Positions 33,564-40,925 of a DNA stretch of 64,000 nucleotides are shown here, in pieces; within the stretch, counting starts at the first letter, position 1, and every line of letters begins with the position of its first letter. The translations under genes were made by a program, and so were the position numbers. Location of the stretch: positions 248,001 through 312,000 of the forward strand of contig CALJKW010000022.1 in NCBI GenBank assembly GCA_937980205.1, read 5' to 3'. This DNA is from an uncultured Myxococcales bacterium (GTDB taxonomy: Bacteria > Myxococcota > Myxococcia > Myxococcales > Myxococcaceae). A model generated the notes under the pieces. It was not told the DNA's origin, searched no databases, and saw only the letters and a program-made list of their open reading frames with translations.

Positions 33564-35168
33564 ATGAACCGCCTCGGTTGGCTGGTCCTTCTGGTGTCCC
33601 TGCACGGCTGCTCGGACTCCGGCCTCTATGCAGTAGGCGCAGGTGGTACCACGGGCCCCGATCGGGCCGAGATCCTCGGCCGGGCGTGCGTGCCGCTGGC
33701 GAGCGGCACGGCGTTCCCGGTGAAGGTGCTGTACGCGATCGAGGGAGGCGGCGTCGTCGACCGCGATGCGGTCGGCCAGGTGATCGACGCGCTGAACTCG
33801 GTCGCGGCGCGCTTCACGGACCCGTACGTCAGCCTGGGCCTCGTCGCGTACCACACGGTGGCGACCGGCCTTCAGGCGAAGTTCGTGCCGGCGGTCGACA
33901 TGGCGACGGCGATCAACCGCTTCTCCTCGTACCAGGAGTCCGGCCCGGTCTCGATGCGAGCGCCGCTGAAGCTCGCGCGCAGCCTCTTGTCGGGCGACAT
34001 GATCACCGGCTGCCGCGGCACGGTCGCGCGCACGCGGTACCTCGTGGTGCTGGTGATCTGGTCGGCCGATCGCTCGTGCGCGAACCCCGACTTCAACGCG
34101 GGCATCGACGCCGAGTGCAACGCGTTCATCATGGGCGGCACCCCCGACTTCAACCAGTGCAGCGCCTGCGAGCTCACGCGGCGCACCGAAGACCTGCGCA
34201 AGCTGGCGGCGCAGTACGGCGCGGGCGAGGTGACGATTCAGCCGGTGTACGTGCGCACGACTCCGGACCTGTCGGCGCGCTTCCAGGCGGCCGCCATCGC
34301 GCGCGCCGGCGGCACCGAGCTCATCGAGACCGACCCGTCGAACCTGAAGAACACGCTCAACTCCATCAACTACAGCTCGCTGCAGCGGGCGCTGAAGCTC
34401 AAGCGGCTCATCGCGTTCAACCGCAACGCCATCTCGCGCAACGGCGCGCTGCTCGTGGACAGCGACGGCGACGGCCTGCCGGACGACGACGAGGCGATGT
34501 ACGGCACGAACCCGACCGAGCCCGACAGCGACCTCGACTTCATCAACGACGGCATCGAGGTCCGCATGGCGATGGACCCGCTGACCTACACGACGATCAG
34601 CGGCTGCGACCCGCAGGACGACACCGACGGAGATCGCCTGCTCGACTGCGAAGAGCGCGTGCTCGGCACCGACAGCTGCATCACCGACACCGACGGCGAC
34701 GGCCTGCCGGACTTCGTCGAGTTCCACTCGAGCACCAACCCGCTCGTCGCCGAAGATCTCGACGACACCGATCGCGACGGCCGCTCGAACGCGGAAGAGG
34801 TGCTCGCGCACACCGACCCGAACTCGTCGGACATCGCGTACGCGCAGAACCGCGGCTACGGGTACTTCATCAGCGAGACCGACTCGAGCGGGAAGGTGCT
34901 CGAGACCCCCGACGGCCGCCAGTGCTACGAGATCGACGCGTACAACATCAGCCTCGTGCAGACGCAGGCGCGCACGACTCCGCTGGGGCAGGTGCCGCGC
35001 GGCAACAACGAGCTGTACCTGTACTTCATGGTCGGCCGCGAAAATGATCCGCGCGGCACCGGCATCGGCTCGCTGTTCGCGACCACGATTCAGTTCATCC
35101 CGCCGCAGCGCAAGCGTCCCAAGGGCATCGTCGATGTGCGCCCTGAGGACTTCGTGCTCGGGCAGTGA
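33564..35168 (+). CDS. vWA-like/TSP3 lipoprotein with degenerate MIDAS
   Basis: 534 aa from ATG 33564. Lipobox WLVLLVSLHGC. Residues about 45-265 form a vWA-like domain starting FPVKVLYAIEGGGVVDRDAV: the metal site D-x-S-x-S seen in its two paralogues (37090, 39090) is replaced, so metal binding is probably lost. Then come calcium-binding thrombospondin type 3-like repeats (DSDGDGLPDDDEAMYGTNP, DTDGDGLPDFVEF). The C-terminal domain has CYEIDAYNISLVQTQ, a pattern shared with both paralogues. It is a cell-surface lipoprotein. It stands apart from the others by a long inverted repeat and a MYXO-CTERM gene. Confidence 0.8.
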   Translation: MNRLGWLVLLVSLHGCSDSGLYAVGAGGTTGPDRAEILGRACVPLASGTAFPVKVLYAIEGGGVVDRDAVGQVIDALNSVAARFTDPYVSLGLVAYHTVATGLQAKFVPAVDMATAINRFSSYQESGPVSMRAPLKLARSLLSGDMITGCRGTVARTRYLVVLVIWSADRSCANPDFNAGIDAECNAFIMGGTPDFNQCSACELTRRTEDLRKLAAQYGAGEVTIQPVYVRTTPDLSARFQAAAIARAGGTELIETDPSNLKNTLNSINYSSLQRALKLKRLIAFNRNAISRNGALLVDSDGDGLPDDDEAMYGTNPTEPDSDLDFINDGIEVRMAMDPLTYTTISGCDPQDDTDGDRLLDCEERVLGTDSCITDTDGDGLPDFVEFHSSTNPLVAEDLDDTDRDGRSNAEEVLAHTDPNSSDIAYAQNRGYGYFISETDSSGKVLETPDGRQCYEIDAYNISLVQTQARTTPLGQVPRGNNELYLYFMVGRENDPRGTGIGSLFATTIQFIPPQRKRPKGIVDVRPEDFVLGQ

Positions 35169-35213
35169 GCGCACGCATCGGCGGTGTTCTTCGTCCCGGC
35201 GACGGCGTCGTGA

Positions 35214-35399
35214 AGTTTGTTGGGCAAGGGCAAGGGCACGTTGAAGGCAACGGGGGAAGTCAAAGGCAAGGTCCTCGGGGAAAGGGGTCGAGGAAGGCCC
35301 CATCAACCATCAGCCTTGACCGTGCCCTTTGCCCGGCATCCTTCACCGTTGCCTTTCCCGACGACCCTTCAACGTGCCCTTGCCCTTGCCCAACAAACT
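35214..35399. repeat. Long inverted repeat with 33-bp identical arms
   Basis: Arms 35214-35246 and 35367-35399 are exact reverse complements over 33 bases (core GGGCAAGGGCAAGGGCACG). Inside, further segments such as GGCAACGG and CAAAGGCA pair imperfectly, so the whole 186 bp could form one long hairpin. It lies in the 412-bp gap after the degenerate vWA gene. It looks like a palindromic repeat element; no coding capacity is apparent. Confidence 0.85.
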
Positions 35400-35580
35400 C
35401 CATCTCTGTGCGCAGAGGTGCGAACCCCGCGGTGAGGACTCGATCCCCCAGATCCAGCGGGGGGTTCCCCCCACAACCCCCACTTTCCGGCTCCGCAACC
35501 CATCGAAAGCAGGCGTTCCGGCGTTGGATCACCAGTTGCTTAAGGACCCGCCCGAGGTCTTTCCAAAGAGGAGCGTCACC
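35400..35580. promoter_or_regulatory. Leader region of MYXO-CTERM/TSP3 gene with two small palindromes
   Basis: Rest of the 412-bp non-coding gap. It contains CTCTG-TGCG-CAGAG (35404-35417) and the perfect palindrome GGGGGG-TT-CCCCCC (35459-35472), and ends with a strong ribosome site (AAAGAGGAG) eight bases before the start of the next gene. The promoter is probably here, but I cannot define -35/-10 boxes. Confidence 0.4.
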
Positions 35581-36891
35581 ATGAAGAAGAACCTGGCGAT
35601 GTGGAGCGCGGTGCTGGCGATGATGGTCGCGGCGCCGGCAATGGCGCAGCTGGGCAACGGGGCGAACCCCGAGTGTCTCGGTGCGGCGTGCGGTACGCCG
35701 ATGACGGTCGGCGGTGGCTGCGGCTGCGGCTGTGGCTGCAGCGTGTGGGTCGCGTACACCGACGACGGCCAGCAGCTCTCGTACACGGACGACGCCGACG
35801 GCGACGGCCAGGCGGACGGCAACGACAACTGCGCGTTCTCGTCGAACCGCGATCAGGCTGACTCCGACGGCGACGGCGTCGGCGACGCGTGCGACAACTG
35901 CGCCGCGGCCTCGAACGTCGCGCAGCTCGACACCGACGGCGACGGCGCCGGCGACTCGTGCGACGGCGACCTCGACGGCGACGGCATCGCGAACCTCGTC
36001 GACAACTGCCAGTTCGTCCCGAACCCGGACCAGAAGAAGACGCTCGCCAGCTCGCAGTTCGGCGACCTCTGCAACGGCGATGACGACGGCGACGGTCACC
36101 CGGACAACATCGACACCTGCCCGCTCGTGCCGAACCCGATTCAGTCGGACATCCCGGCCGGCGCGATCTGCGACCTCGACGGCGACCTCGATAACGTCGA
36201 CGACAACTGGGACAACTGCCCGATGGCGGTGAACCCGAACCAGCAGGACACCGACGGCGACCTGATCGGCGACGTGTGCGACCTCGACATCGACAACGAC
36301 GGCATCCTCAACAAGGCCGACAACTGCCTCTCGGTGCGCAACCGCAACCAGCTCGATGACGACGGCGACGGTCTCGGCGATGTCTGCGACCCCCGCTACT
36401 GCGCGGTCATCGACCCGTCGCAGCCGGAGAACTGCCTCGACCCGAAGCTCCCGTTCCAGGTGCACGGCGGCGGCTTCGTCACGCTGAAGAAGGGCGAGAA
36501 GTTCCGCCTCCCGCTGTTCGCGAACCGCAACGGCGCCGCCATCGAGTACACGTGGACGATTCCGTCGGGTGGCCGTCCGGCTGGCTCGACCGCGGCCATC
36601 CAGAACCCGAAGGGCGCGGTGACGATGTCGCGCCACTGGCAGTACGCGTACCAGGACGGCAAGGTCCCGAGCTTCACCGCGGACGTCGACGGTGACTACA
36701 CGCTGCAGCTCACCGGCAAGCTCGTCTTCCCCGACCGCGCGTACCCGACGCAGGACCAGTCGACCTCCGAGCTGCACCTGCGCGCCGAGCCGTCGGCGGG
36801 CAAGGCCTGCAGCGCGACCGGCGCCGAAGTCTCGCTGCTCGGTCTCGCGGTCGCGGCGCTCGGCCTGATTCGCCGCCGCCGCCAGCAGTAA
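35581..36891 (+). CDS. TSP3-repeat protein with MYXO-CTERM-like tail
   Basis: 436 aa. Clear Sec signal (MKKNLAMWSAVLAMMVAAPA, cleavage after AMA). Residues about 40-60 are a Gly/Cys cluster (GGGCGCGCGC). Residues about 65-280 hold some seven calcium-binding thrombospondin type 3 repeats (DADGDGQADGNDNC, DSDGDGVGDACDNC, and others). A beta-sandwich-like domain follows (EYTWTIPSGG, DYTLQLTGKLVF). The end KACSATGAEVSLLGLAVAAL then RRRRQQ is the MYXO-CTERM pattern: Cys, hydrophobic segment, Arg run. Such tails are thought to be processed by a myxosortase and the protein anchored through the Cys at the surface. It has its own promoter region and a strong terminator, so it may be highly expressed. 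Confidence 0.85.
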   Translation: MKKNLAMWSAVLAMMVAAPAMAQLGNGANPECLGAACGTPMTVGGGCGCGCGCSVWVAYTDDGQQLSYTDDADGDGQADGNDNCAFSSNRDQADSDGDGVGDACDNCAAASNVAQLDTDGDGAGDSCDGDLDGDGIANLVDNCQFVPNPDQKKTLASSQFGDLCNGDDDGDGHPDNIDTCPLVPNPIQSDIPAGAICDLDGDLDNVDDNWDNCPMAVNPNQQDTDGDLIGDVCDLDIDNDGILNKADNCLSVRNRNQLDDDGDGLGDVCDPRYCAVIDPSQPENCLDPKLPFQVHGGGFVTLKKGEKFRLPLFANRNGAAIEYTWTIPSGGRPAGSTAAIQNPKGAVTMSRHWQYAYQDGKVPSFTADVDGDYTLQLTGKLVFPDRAYPTQDQSTSELHLRAEPSAGKACSATGAEVSLLGLAVAALGLIRRRRQQ

Positions 36892-36916
36892 GCCAAAGGG
36901 GAGCCTCGTTCGAACG

Positions 36917-36957
36917 ACCCCCGTCAGCCCTCGAGGCTGGCGGGGGTTGTCGTTTTC
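36917..36957 (+). terminator. Strong intrinsic-type terminator after MYXO-CTERM gene
   Basis: A 13-bp GC-rich stem (36917-36929 with 36935-36947, all paired with a single G-U) and a five-base loop CTCGA, followed by TGTCGTTTTC. It starts 26 bp after the stop codon. The tail is only moderately T-rich, as is common in high-GC genomes. Confidence 0.8.
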
Positions 36958-37089
36958 GTAAGCGCGGGTACGACACGCGACTTTCACGTTGAAGTGCCCG
37001 TTCTTTAGAGCGGAAAATCGTTTGAAGGTGATCGCCCGACGGGGCACCTGTCATTCGTCGACGGTCAGCACAGATAACGGAGCAAACGC

Positions 37090-39087
37090 ATGCGACGGTC
37101 CTTCGCCTTGTTGTTGATGTGCGCGTGCAGCGACTCGTTTCTCCAGCCGAAAGAGAGCGAGCCGACGAACATCGACAACCGCCTCACCTTGAAGGGTGAG
37201 GTCTGCACCTCGCCGCCGACGCCGGGCGGCTTCCCCGTGAAGGTCGTGCTCGTGGTCGATCAGTCGGGCTCGATGTGCGTGTCCGACCCGCCGGGCTCGC
37301 AGCAGTTCGGCTCGTTCTGCGCCGACGCGCTGGCGAACATCTCGATGAACTCGGGCATGGTGATTCCTCCCGAGCCGGCGCGCGTGCGCGCGCTGAAGAA
37401 GCTGTTCGCGCAGTTCGCGACGCAGCCGAACGTGCAGATCTCGATTCTGCCGTTCGAGACGAACGTGGTGGGCACCTGGCCGATGACCGGCGGCTTCGCG
37501 TCGCTCGCGGACCCGGCGAACCTCGCGTCGGCGACGGCGCGCGTGAACCAGCTGCAGGCCGAGCTGGGCAAGGGCACCGACTACCAGGGCGCGATGGCGG
37601 CGGCGTACACGCGCGTCGCCGACGACATTCTGCGCACCGAGCGCTCGAACCCCGAGCAGCTGCCGCGCACGCGCTACGTCGTCGTGTTCCTCACCGACGG
37701 CACGCCGTACCCGAAGTGCGCGGCGAACGACATGCTGATGCAGTACGCCGATCACAACAACCCGGACCTGCTCTGGGCCGACTCGTTCGGCGCGGGCGAC
37801 TTCTGCAACCTGGTCGACGCGATGGAGTGCATGCAGATGGGCAACCCCGACTGCCCGTACGGCTACGTCGCGGGCACCGACCGCAACCAGAACTACCAGC
37901 TGTACTCGTACGTGGATCAGCTGATGGAGCTCAAGGCGACGCACAACATCGGCGACATTCGCCTGCACACGGTGCTGCTCTTCAACGAAGAGGCGGTGCG
38001 CAACTGCGGCCCCATCTGCCAGGACCTGTACGGCCGCTACCCCGGCCTCGCGCAGGCGCAGTACCCGGCCGCGGCGCGCGCGATCGCGCGGCACATTCTG
38101 CAGAAGATGGCCGAGCGCGGCACGGGCATCTTCCAGGAGTTCCAGGACAACCTCGGCGTCGCCAACTTCTCGCTCGGCGCGCTCGACTACTCGTCGCTCG
38201 AGTCGCGCAACGTGATGAAGACGCTGCTGGTGCGCAGCATGACGGCGGCGCCCGGTGAGGTCGATCGCGTCGCCGACGCCGACGGAGACGGCCTCATCGA
38301 CGACATGGACAACGGCTTCTTCATGCAGGCGAAGTGGCGCGCCGAGCAGTTCGCCGAGGACAGCGACGGCGACTGCTTCGACGACAACTTCGAGGTCATG
38401 CGCTACGACGACGGCTTCAGGCCCGACGTGAGAGACGGTCGCGGGTGCGACCCGATGTCGCCGCTGACGTTCGGCTGCGCGTGCCGCGACACCGACGGCG
38501 ACGGCCTGTCGCAGTTCGCCGAGGACTACCTGAAGACGAAGCAGAACCTCGTCGACAGCGACGGCGACGGAATTCCCGACGGCATGGAGGTGCGCTACGG
38601 GCTCGACCCCTTGAGGCCGCAGGCCGCTGGGCTCGACACCGACGGCGACGGCCTGCGCGACTTCGCCGAGTTCCGGGCGGACTCGAACCCGATTCGCCGC
38701 GACAACGTGTTCTTCGACAAGAACGGGTACGAGTACGAGGTGACGCCGCGACCGAGAAGCGACCCGAACGATCCGATCACCTGCTACGACTTCTCGGTGA
38801 GCAACCTGCAGCTGGTGCCGACCGACGCGCTGCCGGGCGTCGACCGCATCGGTTTCAACCTCTTCAAGCTCTACTTCGCCGAGAGCCCGGAGAGCGGCGT
38901 GGCGACCGACTACGGAACCTGGCGCACGGCGTGCGCGTGGGCACAATACGCGCCTCCGTCGGTGCGGGTGCCGGCGGGCCCCGAGCTCACCCTGCCGAAC
39001 AACGCCTTCAGAGCGCCCTCGACGATGACGACCCGCGCGCACTATCTCACCGCTGGGACCTGCAGCGGCCAGCCGCCCCAGAGGTGA
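37090..39087 (+). CDS. vWA/TSP3 surface lipoprotein
   Basis: 665 aa. Short lipoprotein signal (MRRSFALLLMCAC). Residues about 50-380 form a vWA domain with an intact metal site: VVLVVDQSGSMCVSDPPG (D-x-S-x-S), a Thr in GKGTDYQGAM, and VFLTDGTPYPKC. TSP3 repeats follow (ADGDGLIDDMDNGF, SDGDCFDDNFEV, DTDGDGLSQFAED, DSDGDGIPDGMEVRYGLDP). The C-terminal domain has TCYDFSVSNLQLVPTDA, shared with the paralogues on either side. It is likely to be a calcium- and metal-dependent surface adhesin-like protein; ligand unknown. The paralogue at 39090 follows after two bases. Confidence 0.85.
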   Translation: MRRSFALLLMCACSDSFLQPKESEPTNIDNRLTLKGEVCTSPPTPGGFPVKVVLVVDQSGSMCVSDPPGSQQFGSFCADALANISMNSGMVIPPEPARVRALKKLFAQFATQPNVQISILPFETNVVGTWPMTGGFASLADPANLASATARVNQLQAELGKGTDYQGAMAAAYTRVADDILRTERSNPEQLPRTRYVVVFLTDGTPYPKCAANDMLMQYADHNNPDLLWADSFGAGDFCNLVDAMECMQMGNPDCPYGYVAGTDRNQNYQLYSYVDQLMELKATHNIGDIRLHTVLLFNEEAVRNCGPICQDLYGRYPGLAQAQYPAAARAIARHILQKMAERGTGIFQEFQDNLGVANFSLGALDYSSLESRNVMKTLLVRSMTAAPGEVDRVADADGDGLIDDMDNGFFMQAKWRAEQFAEDSDGDCFDDNFEVMRYDDGFRPDVRDGRGCDPMSPLTFGCACRDTDGDGLSQFAEDYLKTKQNLVDSDGDGIPDGMEVRYGLDPLRPQAAGLDTDGDGLRDFAEFRADSNPIRRDNVFFDKNGYEYEVTPRPRSDPNDPITCYDFSVSNLQLVPTDALPGVDRIGFNLFKLYFAESPESGVATDYGTWRTACAWAQYAPPSVRVPAGPELTLPNNAFRAPSTMTTRAHYLTAGTCSGQPPQR

Positions 39088-39089
39088 AG

Positions 39090-40901
39090 ATGAAGAGCCT
39101 GCGCCTTCATGCAGCAGTGGCAGTCGTCGCGATCGTCGCGTGCACGGACACGTACCTCGAAGATCCGCGCAACCAGTCCGAGGTGCCTGCCGATCGCACG
39201 GTGGCGATCGAAGGGCAGTTCTGCACGGCGTCTCCGAACGAGGTGGTGCGGCCGATCAAGATCGCGCTCTTGATGGACGCGTCTCAGTCGATGGTGGTGA
39301 GCGACCCGAACGGCACGCGCGCCACCGCGATGATCGACCTGATGAACAACCTGCCGCAGGACCCGGAGATCTACATCACGGTCCTGTTGTTCGCGGGCAG
39401 CACCTCGGCGTGGCTCATCTCGGACGCGCAGGGCCGCATGGAGCCCGCGTTCCACCAGCTCATCGGCATCTCCCAGCAGGAGCGGCTCAACGTCGCGCAG
39501 CGCCTGCTCAACTTCACCGCGATGGGCACGCAGCCGAACCGCGACTCGACGGACTTCGTGAAGCCGCTGGCCGACATCTACAGCCTCATCGCGCGCGACA
39601 TCGGCGACACCCGCGTGCAGCTCGGCATGGAGACGCGCGCGCGCTACTCGGTCATCTTCCTCTCCGACGGCCACCCGACGAACAACCAGGACAACGAGCT
39701 GTTGTGCATGGACGCGGTCACCCGCATCCGCCAGCTCAAAGATCTCGCCGACGACGTGCGCGTCAACACGGTGCACGTCTTCAACCCGGTGCAGCCGGTG
39801 ACCTCGACGGTGTGCATGCTCGACGGCGGCTCGGTGTCGCTCGGCGGCTCGAGTTGCCGGCTGCCCACCCTGCCGGCCGGCGCGTGCCCGCTGCTCATCG
39901 TGAACCAGGACGCCGAGCGCCTCGAGAAGATGGCCGAGCTCGGCGGCGGAGACTTCCGCGACTTCCGCAACAACGAGCCGATCAACTTCCTCAACTTCCG
40001 CTTCGGGCAGGTGCGCCAGCAGTTCACGCTCGACGAGGTGGTGGCGTCGAACCTCTCGGCGCCGCCCGGCTCGGACGGCGGGTTCGCCGACACCGACAGC
40101 GACGGCCTGCTCGACCACGAAGAGGCGGTGGCGATGACGGACCCGTGGGTGGCCGACACCGACGGCGACGGCTTCAGCGACGGTGTCGAGGTCTACTTCC
40201 AGCGGCGGGCCTGCCCGCCGGGCTCGATGAACTGCACGGTCTTCACGCCGAACCAGGTGCTGCTCGCCGACGGCGGCGGCCTCGACTTCGGCTGCCCGCC
40301 GGCGCTGCGCGGCGTCGACACCGACTGCGACACGCTGTTCGACTGCGACGAGCAGCTCATCGGCACGAACAGCCTGCGCGTCGACAGCGACGACGACGGC
40401 ATTCCGGATCCGATCGAGTGGCAGCACAAGACGTCTCCGTCGAACAAGGACCTCGGGCAGGACCCCGACAACGACAACGTGTCGAACGGCGCCGAGCTGA
40501 AGCTGCACAGCGACCCGAACGTGGTCGACACCGCGAAGCTGTCGACCATCGGCTACCGGTACAAGGTCGAGCGGGCGGGGAACGTCACCGACGCCGGGCG
40601 CCAGTGCTACAACCTGCGCATCGACAACATCTCGCTGGCGCCGACGATGGCGGACACGCGCGATGCGGGGAACCCCGACGGCGGCGCTCCGCTGTACCGG
40701 CGCGGCGCGGGCTACAACGACATCTACGTGTCGTTCTCGTCGCTGCCCGCAGACGACCCGACGGGCCGCACCATCATCCGGCAGTTCCGTTTCCAGAAGG
40801 CCCGTTTCCCGGTGGGCGGCATAAAGTCTCCGCCGGACGGCGTCATTCACGTCGAACCGACCGACTGGGTCGATCGGTGCGGCACGAACCCGACGCCTTG
40901 A
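39090..40901 (+). CDS. vWA/TSP3 surface lipoprotein (paralogue)
   Basis: 603 aa from ATG 39090, two bases after the previous stop. Lipobox AVAVVAIVAC. The vWA domain has IKIALLMDASQSMVVSDPNG (intact D-x-S-x-S) and RYSVIFLSDGHPTN. TSP3-like repeats include DTDSDGLLDHEEAVAMTDP and DTDGDGFSDGVEVYF, and the C-terminal domain begins near GRQCYNLRIDNISLAPT. It ends ADDPTGRTI then IRQFRFQKARFP, aligning with the same region of the first paralogue. The trio is probably a tandem duplication with divergence. Confidence 0.84.
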   Translation: MKSLRLHAAVAVVAIVACTDTYLEDPRNQSEVPADRTVAIEGQFCTASPNEVVRPIKIALLMDASQSMVVSDPNGTRATAMIDLMNNLPQDPEIYITVLLFAGSTSAWLISDAQGRMEPAFHQLIGISQQERLNVAQRLLNFTAMGTQPNRDSTDFVKPLADIYSLIARDIGDTRVQLGMETRARYSVIFLSDGHPTNNQDNELLCMDAVTRIRQLKDLADDVRVNTVHVFNPVQPVTSTVCMLDGGSVSLGGSSCRLPTLPAGACPLLIVNQDAERLEKMAELGGGDFRDFRNNEPINFLNFRFGQVRQQFTLDEVVASNLSAPPGSDGGFADTDSDGLLDHEEAVAMTDPWVADTDGDGFSDGVEVYFQRRACPPGSMNCTVFTPNQVLLADGGGLDFGCPPALRGVDTDCDTLFDCDEQLIGTNSLRVDSDDDGIPDPIEWQHKTSPSNKDLGQDPDNDNVSNGAELKLHSDPNVVDTAKLSTIGYRYKVERAGNVTDAGRQCYNLRIDNISLAPTMADTRDAGNPDGGAPLYRRGAGYNDIYVSFSSLPADDPTGRTIIRQFRFQKARFPVGGIKSPPDGVIHVEPTDWVDRCGTNPTP

Positions 40902-40925
40902 AGCGCGTGAGGGGAGTCGAAAGAG

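Noticed and set aside
34458..40420. Many near-identical GACACCGACGGCGACGGC-like units that could look like a CRISPR or minisatellite
   Set aside because: They are in frame within the vWA/TSP3 and MYXO-CTERM genes and encode D-x-D-G-D-G calcium-binding repeats, with irregular spacing and no spacers.
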